Under the pieces are notes generated by a model that was not told the DNA's origin, ran no database searches, and saw only the letters and a program-made list of their open reading frames with translations. From Erysipelotrichaceae bacterium (GTDB taxonomy: Bacteria > Bacillota_I > Bacilli_A > Erysipelotrichales > Erysipelotrichaceae), in contig JAFZQG010000004.1 of NCBI GenBank assembly GCA_017550145.1, positions 372,001 through 436,000 of the forward strand: a stretch of DNA of 64,000 nucleotides, in the 5' to 3' direction. Shown piece by piece: positions 25,586 through 33,377 of this stretch; the stretch's first letter is position 1, and each line of letters starts with the position of its first letter. Made by a program: the position numbers and the translations under genes.

Positions 25586-26548
25586 ATGAAAGAGTTCAGA
25601 ATAAGTGATATTGAAAAGAATCTGATCGAGAGAAGATATGGCGAAGTTGATCTGGATGTCTTACTGGAAAAGACCGATGAATTTGCGACTCTGACCAAAG
25701 GAGATATTCTGGTGGCAACGATCAGTGATGATTTAAGAGACGGTGAATTTACACCCGTTCCGGTCGGTTATAATTCTCCCGAAGAAGTAAAAGAAGCTTT
25801 AGAGCTACTTAAACGCAAACTCATGTATTATATCGATACCAAGGGCGGTCATTATATCGAAGGTTTTGATATCGAACAGAACGTTGAGAATGCCGAAAAG
25901 ATCACACAGAAGGCATTAGGTCTCGGTATCGGCGGTGAACTCTTCCGTATCGATATGATGATCCAGTATTTCCATTCGATCAATGACGAAAGACTCACCA
26001 GACAGTATAAGAATCTCGCTGTCTATTTCGGAACGGCCATGGGTCAGATCATGCTGCAGCAGAAACTGTTTGACATGAACTGTGACTGGGAGGTGGTAGA
26101 TGGTTTCATATTCCCGGTTATCTACTGTCCGGATAGTGAATGGTTATGCGATCCGATCGGTTTTATCGAAGGCAGATTGAATCATACGGAAAAGGATGGT
26201 TTTGAAAGAAACTGCGGTGACTATTTCTATGAAGTCATCGATGGCATAAGAGAAAAGCACGGTAAAAAGGATATCGCTTATTTTGAAGCCAGAGACATCG
26301 CTTTAAAGATCAATAAAGACTATGATGCGGCAATCGAATATGATGAAGGATACCGTTTCTATGAAAACAGCAACTCTATCATCGGTGTCGTCATATTAAA
26401 GGAAACTGGAGAAGTAATGAACTGGTCGGATTTCATCATCAATGTCAAAAAAGGAAAAATGAGCAGGACTCTGGATTTTGAGACCGGCGAGTCTCTGCAT
26501 GAGAAAATACTGAGAGGTTTAAACAGTGATAAGACAGGCAACAGTTAA
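25586..26548 (+). CDS. Unrecognised protein, paralogue of the gene at 31532
   Basis: About 320 residues from the ATG at 25586, preferred because an extended -10 box lies right before it and because this start lines up with the paralogue; an ATG at 25571 lies on the -10 box itself. I do not recognise the family. Shared with the gene at 31532 are an N-terminal EKxLIERRYxxxxxDxLL-like start, IGxxxxxID, LAVxxGTxxGxxML, DWExVDG and CxDFYY. Soluble, acidic, no membrane segment. The C-terminal 90 residues (IAYFEARDIALKINKDYD...) are absent from the paralogue. It overlaps the next acetyltransferase gene by 23 bases. Confidence 0.7.
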   Translation: MKEFRISDIEKNLIERRYGEVDLDVLLEKTDEFATLTKGDILVATISDDLRDGEFTPVPVGYNSPEEVKEALELLKRKLMYYIDTKGGHYIEGFDIEQNVENAEKITQKALGLGIGGELFRIDMMIQYFHSINDERLTRQYKNLAVYFGTAMGQIMLQQKLFDMNCDWEVVDGFIFPVIYCPDSEWLCDPIGFIEGRLNHTEKDGFERNCGDYFYEVIDGIREKHGKKDIAYFEARDIALKINKDYDAAIEYDEGYRFYENSNSIIGVVILKETGEVMNWSDFIINVKKGKMSRTLDFETGESLHEKILRGLNSDKTGNS

Positions 26549-26972
26549 CGATCTCTCAAGGATCGCGGAAATCCTGGTGTTTGTGAAGCGGATAAAGTTC
26601 AGACCGATTTTTCAGGATGACGATTTTTCATTCAATGAACTGCAGGTCCTCACCGAAGCGAAGAAATATAAGAAGTTCCTTAAACACATCTATGTCTATG
26701 ACGATGGTATCGTCAAGGGTCTGATCCATATCGAAAAAGATGAGATCGTTGAATTGTATGTCGATTACTTCTTTCAGGATCAGGGCATCGGTTCAAAGCT
26801 GATCGAATATGCGAAAGAAAACTTTCCAGTCACTTTCTTATGGGCTATCGAAAAGAACACCGACGCGATCCGTTTCTATGAGGCACACGGTTTCTATCTG
26901 AGTGATACCAGAAAGTTCGAAGAAGGCACAACTGAGTATCTGGTGATGATGAAAAGGGAAATCCATGAATAA
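26526..26972 (+). CDS. GNAT family N-acetyltransferase
   Basis: A 148-residue GNAT domain starting at a GTG with GAGAGG upstream, inside the 3' end of the preceding gene. IVELYVDYFFQDQGIGSKLIEYAK carries the acetyl-CoA loop (QGIGS) and TDAIRFYEAHGFYLSD the typical C-terminal motif. The acceptor is unknown. It overlaps the next ORF by 8 bases, so three genes (25586, 26526, 26965) are translationally linked. Confidence 0.85.
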   Translation: MIRQATVNDLSRIAEILVFVKRIKFRPIFQDDDFSFNELQVLTEAKKYKKFLKHIYVYDDGIVKGLIHIEKDEIVELYVDYFFQDQGIGSKLIEYAKENFPVTFLWAIEKNTDAIRFYEAHGFYLSDTRKFEEGTTEYLVMMKREIHE

Positions 26973-27459
26973 GAGAATAAGTATCGGTAAGAAAAGTGAG
27001 TTGGATGAGTATTTCAGAAACTTATTACCAGAAATAAGTAAGAAGGAAATTATTTCCGTATTGCCTTATGATGACTGGGAGCACGGTGTTCTGGAATCTG
27101 CAGGTTTTACAGATGAGAATAATGTCTTTGTGAATGATCAGGGCTTTGCGATCATCTTCAAAGATCATTCATATCTCTATCTGTATAAACCTTCTGTTTC
27201 TCATATCTTTATTCATTATTCACAGCTGGATGAAGACAATATCAGGAAGGTGGAATCATTTAACAGAAAAGATCTTTTAAACAGTAACGGGTACAGTTTT
27301 ACTTATGGAAATGTTGTTTCAATAGAAACAGACAGTAATACGGAATCTTTGGGATCAGTAATCATTAAAATGAAAAACGGTAATGAACTGAAATTCGATA
27401 ATGAGAGTGAAGAATTCAAAGGATATATGAATATGACCGTAAAAGGTTTAAATAAATAA
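26965..27459 (+). CDS. Hypothetical protein
   Basis: A 164-residue soluble protein I do not recognise. It is mostly beta-strand by eye, with FAIIFKDHSYLYLYKPSVSHIFIHYSQL and a later GNVVSIETD...GSVIIKMKNGNELKF pattern that resembles a PH-like barrel. The start lies 8 bases inside the acetyltransferase gene (CATGAATAAG), and the next esterase gene starts 10 bases after the stop. It is somewhat more AT-rich than its neighbours. Confidence 0.65.
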   Translation: MNKRISIGKKSELDEYFRNLLPEISKKEIISVLPYDDWEHGVLESAGFTDENNVFVNDQGFAIIFKDHSYLYLYKPSVSHIFIHYSQLDEDNIRKVESFNRKDLLNSNGYSFTYGNVVSIETDSNTESLGSVIIKMKNGNELKFDNESEEFKGYMNMTVKGLNK

Positions 27460-27469
27460 GGAGTACACT

Positions 27470-28297
27470 ATGGCAGTAGTAAGATTCAATTTTTTATCCA
27501 GATGTCTGGGCAGACAGGTCGATGTTTCGGCAGTAATTCCTTCCTGGACTTTTACCGCAGCAGCTAAAGAATCGGTTGAACAGATCTATAAGGTCAACCG
27601 CAAAAACAAGGTCCTGATCTTACTGAACGGCTTTTCGGGAGATCATACCGATTATTTAAACTATACGAATGTCGCAAGATATGCGGAAGACAATCAGATC
27701 TGTGTCTTTATGCCATCAGGTCTTAATTCTTCATATCGCGATCGGGAAGACGGCGATAAGATGCACAGCTTTGTAGCCGAAGAATTACTGCAGGTTGTCA
27801 GATATATGTTTCCGGTTTCAACAAAAAGAAAGGATACCTATATCGGCGGATTGTCCATGGGTGCGGCCGGTGCTTCAACGATCGGTCTGGCTCATCCGGA
27901 AGTATTCTCTAAGATTTTCTGTATGTCAGGAATAACTTCAAGACCGGTAGGCAAGAAAAAAGTCAATCTCAACTGGTTCGGTGAGGGAGAGAATCTTTAT
28001 ACACCTGGTGCCATGAATGGCAACAAGAAATTCCTCAACACCAAAGAAGACGGCTGGTACAGTGCGAAGAGGATCGTTACCGAAGGATTACAAAGACCTG
28101 AACTGGTCCTGACGATCGGAGATAAGGATTTCTTGTTAGAGTCAGCCAGAGCTTTCAGAGATTACATGAATGAACTCGGCTACAAGATCACATATGAAGA
28201 GGTTCCGGGCTATGGACATGAATGGGATTTCTGGGATCTGAAACTCAGAGAATATCTCTATAATGGCTGTGATCTGAAAAAGAAAGCAGGCAAGTAA
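27470..28297 (+). CDS. Esterase, EstA-like alpha/beta hydrolase
   Basis: A 275-residue paralogue of the esterase at 4935. Motifs are LLNGFSGDHTDY, VFMPSGLNSSYRDRE, nucleophile elbow GGLSMGAAG (Ser129), the acid region TIGDKDFLL, and GYGHEWDFWD with the catalytic His. Here LLHG is replaced by LLNG in the oxyanion segment. No signal peptide. AAGGAG precedes the ATG. It is followed without a gap by the next small gene. Confidence 0.82.
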   Translation: MAVVRFNFLSRCLGRQVDVSAVIPSWTFTAAAKESVEQIYKVNRKNKVLILLNGFSGDHTDYLNYTNVARYAEDNQICVFMPSGLNSSYRDREDGDKMHSFVAEELLQVVRYMFPVSTKRKDTYIGGLSMGAAGASTIGLAHPEVFSKIFCMSGITSRPVGKKKVNLNWFGEGENLYTPGAMNGNKKFLNTKEDGWYSAKRIVTEGLQRPELVLTIGDKDFLLESARAFRDYMNELGYKITYEEVPGYGHEWDFWDLKLREYLYNGCDLKKKAGK

Positions 28298-28645
28298 ATG
28301 GAATACCGCTATCGCTTAGGCGAGATGAAGGATGAGTATCTGCGTACCGATGAAAAAGGGCAAAAGTATATTGATCCTTCAGATGATAAGGAATATCTGT
28401 CTGATGAGGATTTCGGAGAATTTGCGAAATTCATAGATACCAGATTAAACGGATGTGAAAACTATAATATCAATCAGTTTTACGGAAAGATCTGGATCAT
28501 TCAGAAAGAACTGTTACTGAAAGTAATCGAAGAATACAATTCTCTTCGAAGAAGCAGTGATATGCCAACCTCTCAGGTATTTACCAATATTGAAAACAAA
28601 CAATTAGGTGATCTGCTGTATCTGATGTGGATCGACTGGTCGTAA
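28298..28645 (+). CDS. Hypothetical protein
   Basis: A 115-residue acidic protein beginning on the base after the esterase stop codon, so translation is probably coupled. No domain is recognised. The C-terminus is helical (QKELLLKVIEEYNSLRR) and ends LLYLMWIDWS. Last gene of the run from 25586, closed by a terminator. Confidence 0.6.
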   Translation: MEYRYRLGEMKDEYLRTDEKGQKYIDPSDDKEYLSDEDFGEFAKFIDTRLNGCENYNINQFYGKIWIIQKELLLKVIEEYNSLRRSSDMPTSQVFTNIENKQLGDLLYLMWIDWS

Positions 28646-28646
28646 T

Positions 28647-28672
28647 AAAAACAGGCTGAGCCTGTTTTATTT
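28647..28672. terminator. Terminator between convergent genes
   Basis: AAAACAGGC and GCCTGTTTT form a 9-bp stem with a three-base loop. It serves the plus-strand hypothetical gene and may serve glutamine synthetase on the minus strand. Confidence 0.8.
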
Positions 28673-28674
28673 CG

Positions 28675-30762
28675 TTAATCTACGCCAAACAGCAGTTCCT
28701 TATAAGTAGGAAGCGGCCAGTATTCTCTGTCGGTGATCGTTTCCAGTTCATCGGTATACTTCCTGATGGAGTTCATGAGCGGAAGGATCCTGTCGTGATA
28801 GAAATAAGAAAGTTTGAGAGATTCGTCTGGTCTGTTATCCAGCAGTTTTTCCATTTTACTTATATCTTTACAGATATGTTTCTTTAAGGATATGACTTTA
28901 TTAAGCGTAACTGCTTCATAGGAATCCTTGTCATAGATACCCAGCTGTTTACTGTTTATGACCAGTCTGACCAGTTCATTTTCAAAGCGCAGGTTGGCTG
29001 GCAGGATATCTTTCTTGAGGATATCCAGTAAGGTCCTGGCTTCGATATTTATCGTCTTGTAGTATTTCTCCAGATAGATCTCATAGCGGGATCTCAGTTC
29101 GCTTTCGCTTAAGACTTTATTGACAGCGAAGACTTTCTGATTCTTTTTATCCAGATAATGAGACAGTGCTTCCGGAGTGGAAGTGTAATTGCTTAAGCCG
29201 CGGCTTTCGGCTTCCTTGATCCAGGCTTCATCGTATCCGTTACCGTTGAAGATGATACGGGAATGTTTCTTCATGGTGTCTTTGATCAGTTTATGAATAT
29301 CGGTTCCCAGATCTTTGGAATTTTCAAGCTTATCTGCAAATTCTCTCAGTTCTTCAGCTATGACGGTATTTAAGATCGTATTAGGGGTAGAGATCGAAGC
29401 ACTTGAACCCGGCATTCTGAATTCAAACTTATTGCCGGTAAATGCGAATGGCGAAGTTCTGTTTCTGTCGGTTGAATCCGAAGGAATACTAGGGATCGTA
29501 TGGACACCGATCTTCAGCTGAGACTTCTTCTTATTCGCATAGACCTTGTCGTTTTCGATACTTTCTAAGATCTCCGTCAGTTCGTTGCCTAAGAAAAGGG
29601 AGACAATAGCCGGTGGTGCTTCATAACCGCCCAGACGGTGATCATTGCCGGCTGAGGAGATAGATATTCTTAACAGATCCTGATACTCATCCACGGCTTT
29701 GATTACTGCACACAGGAAAAGCAGGAACTGAGCATTTTCCATCGGTGTATCACCCGGTTCAAAGAGATTTAATCCGGTATCGGTCTTTAAGGACCAGTTA
29801 TTGTGTTTACCTGAACCGTTGACACAGGCAAAAGGTTTTTCATGTAAGAGACATTCCAGATCGTGTTTCTTGGCGATCTTTTTCATTACTTCCATTGTCA
29901 GGTTATTCTGATCGACAGAGACATTAATAGTTAGAAAGTTATTCGCAAGTTCGTGTTGGGAAGGTGCGGCTTCGTTATGTTCGGTCTTGGCCTGAATACC
30001 TAAGGCCCACAGTTCTTCGTTAAGATCTTTCATGAATTCCGCAACTCTGGTCTTGATGGAACCGTAGTAGTGGTCATTCATTTCCTGGCCTTTAGGAGGC
30101 ATGGCACCGATCAGTGTCCTTCCGGTAAGTTTAAGATCTTCACGCTGATCGAAGTATTTCTTGTCGACCAGGAAGTATTCCTGTTCTGCGCCAGCTGTCG
30201 GTTTGACGTGTCTGACATCTTTATTGCCGAAGAGTCTTAAGACTCTTAAAGCCTGTTCATTGAGTGCTTCCATGGAGCGCAACAATGGTGTCTTGTGATC
30301 CAGTGCTTCACCTGAATACGAACAGAAGACTGTCGGTATGCAGAGAATGTTGTCTTTGATGAATGCATAGGAAGTCGGATCCCAGGCGGTATAGCCTCTG
30401 GCTTCGAAGGTGTCTCTTAAACCGCCTGATGGAAATGATGAAGCATCGGTCTCGCCTTTGACCAGATTCAAAGGAGAAAATTCCAGAGTGATCTTTCCGC
30501 CACCGGCCGTCGAGACAAAACTTTCATGTTTTTCAGCCGTTGCCCCGCTTAAAGGATGGAACCAGTGGGTAAAATGGGTAGCTCCGTTTTCCACAGCCCA
30601 TTCTTTCATGGCCTTGGCCACTTCTTCGGCGATCGCATAGTTAAGTTCATCACCGTTCTTGATGGTCTTTCTTAATTCTCTATAGGTCTCTTTGGACAGA
30701 CGCTGCTTCATGACCTCGTCATTGAAAACGCGGCTGCCGAAAGTCTTCAGAACATCACTCAT
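28675..30762 (-). CDS. glnN: Glutamine synthetase type III
   Basis: A 695-residue protein, the length of GlnN enzymes, which make glutamine from glutamate, ammonia and ATP. It starts at the ATG at 30762 with AAAGGAGG upstream; the longer frame to 30795 includes that site. Motifs are EHNEAAPSQHE, FACVNGSGKHNNWS (type III version of the ATP/glutamate site), NRTSPFAFTGNKFEFRMPG, and PTAGAEQEYFL. It stands alone, divergent from yfcE. No T-box or glutamine riboswitch was seen in the short upstream region. Confidence 0.95.
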   Translation of the reverse strand: MSDVLKTFGSRVFNDEVMKQRLSKETYRELRKTIKNGDELNYAIAEEVAKAMKEWAVENGATHFTHWFHPLSGATAEKHESFVSTAGGGKITLEFSPLNLVKGETDASSFPSGGLRDTFEARGYTAWDPTSYAFIKDNILCIPTVFCSYSGEALDHKTPLLRSMEALNEQALRVLRLFGNKDVRHVKPTAGAEQEYFLVDKKYFDQREDLKLTGRTLIGAMPPKGQEMNDHYYGSIKTRVAEFMKDLNEELWALGIQAKTEHNEAAPSQHELANNFLTINVSVDQNNLTMEVMKKIAKKHDLECLLHEKPFACVNGSGKHNNWSLKTDTGLNLFEPGDTPMENAQFLLFLCAVIKAVDEYQDLLRISISSAGNDHRLGGYEAPPAIVSLFLGNELTEILESIENDKVYANKKKSQLKIGVHTIPSIPSDSTDRNRTSPFAFTGNKFEFRMPGSSASISTPNTILNTVIAEELREFADKLENSKDLGTDIHKLIKDTMKKHSRIIFNGNGYDEAWIKEAESRGLSNYTSTPEALSHYLDKKNQKVFAVNKVLSESELRSRYEIYLEKYYKTINIEARTLLDILKKDILPANLRFENELVRLVINSKQLGIYDKDSYEAVTLNKVISLKKHICKDISKMEKLLDNRPDESLKLSYFYHDRILPLMNSIRKYTDELETITDREYWPLPTYKELLFGVD

Positions 30763-30810
30763 GGGCTGTATCCTCCTTTTTGTATAATTGTACATTGTTT
30801 AGAATGTTTC

Positions 30811-30819
30811 TGATAGAAT
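30811..30819 (+). promoter_or_regulatory. Extended -10 promoter of the YfcE-like gene
   Basis: TGATAGAAT (TGn plus TAGAAT) predicts a start near 30826, giving a leader of about 6 bases before the ATG at 30832. No ribosome site is present. Confidence 0.45.
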
Positions 30820-30831
30820 AATAACGGAATT

Positions 30832-31380
30832 ATGAGATTAATGATCGCTTCGGACATCCACGGCAGTGCCTATTACTGTTCAAAAATGATGGACCGTTAC
30901 CATGAAGAAAAACCGGATAAGCTCCTCTTGTTAGGAGATATTCTTTACCATGGTCCGCGTAACGATCTGCCTGAACAGTATGTACCGAAAGAAGTTTTTG
31001 AACAGCTCAATGAGATTGCTTCAAAGATACTCTGTGTCAGAGGAAACTGTGACTGTGAAGTTGACCAGATGGTTCTGGATTTTCCGATCATGGCCGAATA
31101 TGCACTCTTGTATATTGATGATGTAAAGATCTATGCGACTCACGGACACGTGTTCAATAAGAAGAATCCTTTACCGGGAACTGATGGTATCTTGCTTTAT
31201 GGTCATACCCATGTGCCGGCTTTGGAAGAATACGAAGAATTCACCTATATTAATCCGGGTTCCGTTTCCATTCCGAAAGAGAATTCCCGTCACAGTTACA
31301 TGATGTTTGAGGATGGTATTTTTTACTGGAAAGATGTTGAAACAGGGGAGACTTATAAGGAGTTTTCATATAGAATATAA
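30832..31380 (+). CDS. YfcE/MJ0936-family phosphodiesterase
   Basis: A 182-residue metallophosphoesterase. The five metal-site motifs are all visible: SDIHGS, GDILYHGP, RGNCD, THGH and YGHTH. Family members hydrolyse model phosphodiesters; the natural substrate is not known. The start codon lies about 6 bases after the predicted transcription start. A tRNA-Ser gene on the same strand begins 6 bases after the stop and probably shares the transcript. Confidence 0.9.
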   Translation: MRLMIASDIHGSAYYCSKMMDRYHEEKPDKLLLLGDILYHGPRNDLPEQYVPKEVFEQLNEIASKILCVRGNCDCEVDQMVLDFPIMAEYALLYIDDVKIYATHGHVFNKKNPLPGTDGILLYGHTHVPALEEYEEFTYINPGSVSIPKENSRHSYMMFEDGIFYWKDVETGETYKEFSYRI

Positions 31381-31386
31381 GTAGAT

Positions 31387-31474
31387 GCTGACTTGGGAGA
31401 GCGGTTTATTCCACCGTCTTGGAAAGGCGGCGTACTGCAAGGTACCACAGGTTCAAATCCTGTAGTCAGCGCCA
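31387..31474 (+). tRNA. tRNA-Ser (GGA)
   Basis: Acceptor stem GCTGACT pairs with AGTCAGC, followed by G and encoded CCA. The anticodon stem CCGTC/GGCGG encloses the loop TTGGAAA, giving anticodon GGA (serine). A long variable arm (GTAC...GTAC) is present, as expected for tRNA-Ser, and the T loop is GTTCAAATC. Confidence 0.95.
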
Positions 31475-31483
31475 TGACATTTG

Positions 31484-31508
31484 AAGCCTTCGAAAGAGGG
31501 CTTTTAAT
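31484..31508 (+). terminator. Terminator after tRNA-Ser
   Basis: AAGCC and GGCTT form a short stem ten bases after the tRNA, followed by TTAATTT. Weak but well placed. Confidence 0.5.
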
Positions 31509-31509
31509 T

Positions 31510-31518
31510 TGCTAAAAT
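31510..31518 (+). promoter_or_regulatory. Extended -10 promoter of the second unknown-family gene
   Basis: TGCTAAAAT (TGn plus TAAAAT) predicts a start near 31525, about 7 bases before the ATG at 31532. No ribosome site is visible. Confidence 0.45.
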
Positions 31519-31531
31519 GAAGATATAAATT

Positions 31532-32203
31532 ATGGAAAATATCTTGAAACTCAGCAGATATGAACTGGATCTTGTTGAAAAACGCTATCCCGATATCCGG
31601 ATGGATGAGCTGCTGTATCCGGCAGCGGGGATGGCGACCGTTACTTATCTGGATTTTCTTATGTCACATATCAGCCATGATCTGGAAAGCGGAAACTATG
31701 GCAGTCTGGATGAAAAGATGGCTTTAGAAGAAATAAGAAAAAAGGGCAACTACAACAAGAACCACAGCGGTCGAAACTATGTCAGAGATTTTGATCCCGA
31801 TGCCAACTGCGCCAAGGCCGATAAGATCGCAAAGAAAGCTTTTAACGATGAGATCGGTGATGACATGTATAAGATCGATCAGCTGATCAATTATATCCGC
31901 GGTCTTAAAGACGGCAGCGAGACAGATCAGATGATAAGAGCTCTGGCGGTAAATCTGGGAACCAAACTCGGGGAAATGATGCTGAAGGATGGATTACTGA
32001 GAAAGGGCTTTGACTGGGAAAGAGTAGACGGAGAAGACTATCCGTGTCTTGTAGCTCCGCATATTGATGTAGCCTGCAGTCCGATCATCTTTATCTATAA
32101 GAAACTTCTATACAACAGCAGCAGTGAAGATATGGATGGAACCTGTTCGGATTTCTACTATATATTTCAGGATACGGTTAAGGAAAAAGAAAAAAGGTAT
32201 TAA
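31532..32203 (+). CDS. Unrecognised protein, paralogue of the gene at 25586
   Basis: A 223-residue soluble protein. It shares with the gene at 25586 the N-terminal LVEKRYPDIRMDELL, ADKIAKKAF, IGDDMYKID, LAVNLGTKLGEMML, DWERVDG, a Cys-Pro-Ile segment and CSDFYYIF. It lacks that protein's C-terminal 90 residues. Repeated conserved Cys, Asp and Trp positions suggest a folded enzyme or binding domain, but I know no function. A Fic gene follows after 42 bases with its own promoter. Confidence 0.7.
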   Translation: MENILKLSRYELDLVEKRYPDIRMDELLYPAAGMATVTYLDFLMSHISHDLESGNYGSLDEKMALEEIRKKGNYNKNHSGRNYVRDFDPDANCAKADKIAKKAFNDEIGDDMYKIDQLINYIRGLKDGSETDQMIRALAVNLGTKLGEMMLKDGLLRKGFDWERVDGEDYPCLVAPHIDVACSPIIFIYKKLLYNSSSEDMDGTCSDFYYIFQDTVKEKEKRY

Positions 32204-32233
32204 AAAGAAACCAGAACAAGAATTACTGCGCGT

Positions 32234-32239
32234 TATAAT
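32234..32239 (+). promoter_or_regulatory. Candidate -10 box of the Fic gene
   Basis: A perfect TATAAT ends six bases before the GTG start at 32246. The predicted transcription start coincides with the start codon, so the mRNA may be leaderless. Confidence 0.4.
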
Positions 32240-32245
32240 TATGGC

Positions 32246-32983
32246 GTGCTGAATATAGAATACAAGACAAGAGAAGATCTGGAAAGAATTCTGAATGATT
32301 TCAGAATTCTTTTTGCATATCATTCAAACAGAATCGAAAATGAAGAAACTGATTATCAGATTGTCAAAGAAGTATTCGAAAAAGATAGAGTAAGCAGTTT
32401 TAATGGCGATCCGCGTACTTTGTTCGAAATACAGAATCAGAAAAAATGCTACGAACTGCTGCTGGATAAGATGGTTAATAGGGAACCTGTCACAATCGAT
32501 CTGATTAAGGAAGTTCACAAGACTCTGACGGAAGGAACTTATGATGAGACTCGCTACAATAAAGGTGAAAGACCGGGAGAATTTAAAAAAGGCGATTATA
32601 TTGTAGGAAAAGATGAGATAGGAAGTGATGCGGAAGACGTAGAGAAAGATCTGAATGAATTGCTTGAAGAAATCAATGAGAGCGATTCTTCCGATTATCT
32701 GACTATCGCAGCTTATTTTCACTTGCGTTTTGAATCGATACATCCGTTTGCTGATGGAAACGGAAGAGTAGGAAGAACTCTACTGAATTATTATCTGATC
32801 ATTCATGATATCAGACCTCTGATTGTATATGATGAAGATAAGAAGATCTATTATGAATGTTTGCAGGCTTACGATCATAAGGAAGATATTGAACCGTTAA
32901 AGAAATTCCTGAAGTATTCTCAAGAAAAAACCTGGAAAAAGAAGAAAAAGGATAGTGTCAAAAAGCTCTGTACTTTTGTATAA
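32246..32983 (+). CDS. Fic-domain protein, probable AMP-transferase
   Basis: A 245-residue Fic protein. The active-site motif HPFADGNGRVGR (His166) is complete. Fic enzymes usually transfer AMP from ATP to hydroxyl groups of target proteins. An inhibitory-helix motif [S/T]xxxE[G/N] is seen before the Fic core as SNRIEN (Ser27, Glu31), marking a self-inhibited class II enzyme. The Fic core is preceded by an FNGDPRTLFEIQNQ segment. The C-terminus is very Lys-rich (KTWKKKKKDSVKK). It starts at a GTG without ribosome site. No separate antitoxin gene is needed or seen. Confidence 0.88.
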   Translation: MLNIEYKTREDLERILNDFRILFAYHSNRIENEETDYQIVKEVFEKDRVSSFNGDPRTLFEIQNQKKCYELLLDKMVNREPVTIDLIKEVHKTLTEGTYDETRYNKGERPGEFKKGDYIVGKDEIGSDAEDVEKDLNELLEEINESDSSDYLTIAAYFHLRFESIHPFADGNGRVGRTLLNYYLIIHDIRPLIVYDEDKKIYYECLQAYDHKEDIEPLKKFLKYSQEKTWKKKKKDSVKKLCTFV

Positions 32984-32990
32984 GATGAAG

Positions 32991-33017
32991 ACCGGTAAAA
33001 TAAAAACCGGTTTTTTC
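32991..33017 (+). terminator. Terminator after the Fic gene
   Basis: Two ACCGGT copies (self-complementary) form a 6-bp stem, followed by TTTTT. Its T-run abuts the -35 box of the next promoter. Confidence 0.75.
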
Positions 33018-33046
33018 TTGCAATCTGAAAAAGAATAATATAGAAT
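33018..33046 (+). promoter_or_regulatory. Promoter of the sdpR/sdpI-like operon
   Basis: TTGCAA (33018-33023) and TAGAAT (33041-33046) are separated by exactly 17 bases. The predicted start near 33053 lies inside the palindromic operator that follows. Confidence 0.65.
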
Positions 33047-33086
33047 CTATTTAGATAATTTTCTAATTAGAAAGTTATCTAAATAG
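33047..33086. promoter_or_regulatory. 40-bp near-perfect palindrome, probable ArsR/SdpR operator
   Basis: Twenty bases on each side pair with a single mismatch (33059 against 33074). The outer arms are CTATTTAGATAA and its complement, the centre is CTAATTAG. It covers the predicted transcription start and ends at the ribosome site of the regulator gene, so binding would block transcription. It fits autorepression by the HTH protein encoded next. Confidence 0.75.
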
Positions 33087-33095
33087 GTGGAAAGT

Positions 33096-33377
33096 ATGGG
33101 TTATTCAGAAACATTCAAAGCACTAAATGATCCGGTCAGAAGGCAGATCCTGACAATGTTAAAAAAGGGCAGGATGTCGGCCGGAGATATCAGTAAGACT
33201 TTTTCCATGACTCAGGCAACCGTTTCTTATCATCTGAAACTGCTGAAAGAGGCTGATCTGGTTTTTGAGGAAAAGGAAAAGAACTTTATTTATTATTCAT
33301 TAAATGCCAGTGTGATCGAAGAAGTAATGCTGTGGCTGGCTGATCTGAAGGGAGATGGAAAGAATGGACAGAATTAA
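33096..33377 (+). CDS. ArsR-family autorepressor, SdpR-like
   Basis: About 93 residues from the ATG at 33096, chosen because AGGTGG lies five bases before it; the GTG at 33087 is inside that site. A winged helix-turn-helix: FKALNDPVRRQILTMLKKGRMSAGDIS, then the recognition helix SMTQATVSYHLKLL and wing VFEEKEKNFIYYSLN. There are no ArsR metal-binding cysteines, as in SdpR. It is followed by an overlapping SdpI-like gene, matching the sdpRI order of Bacillus, where SdpI senses a toxin and holds SdpR at the membrane. Confidence 0.85.
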   Translation: MGYSETFKALNDPVRRQILTMLKKGRMSAGDISKTFSMTQATVSYHLKLLKEADLVFEEKEKNFIYYSLNASVIEEVMLWLADLKGDGKNGQN

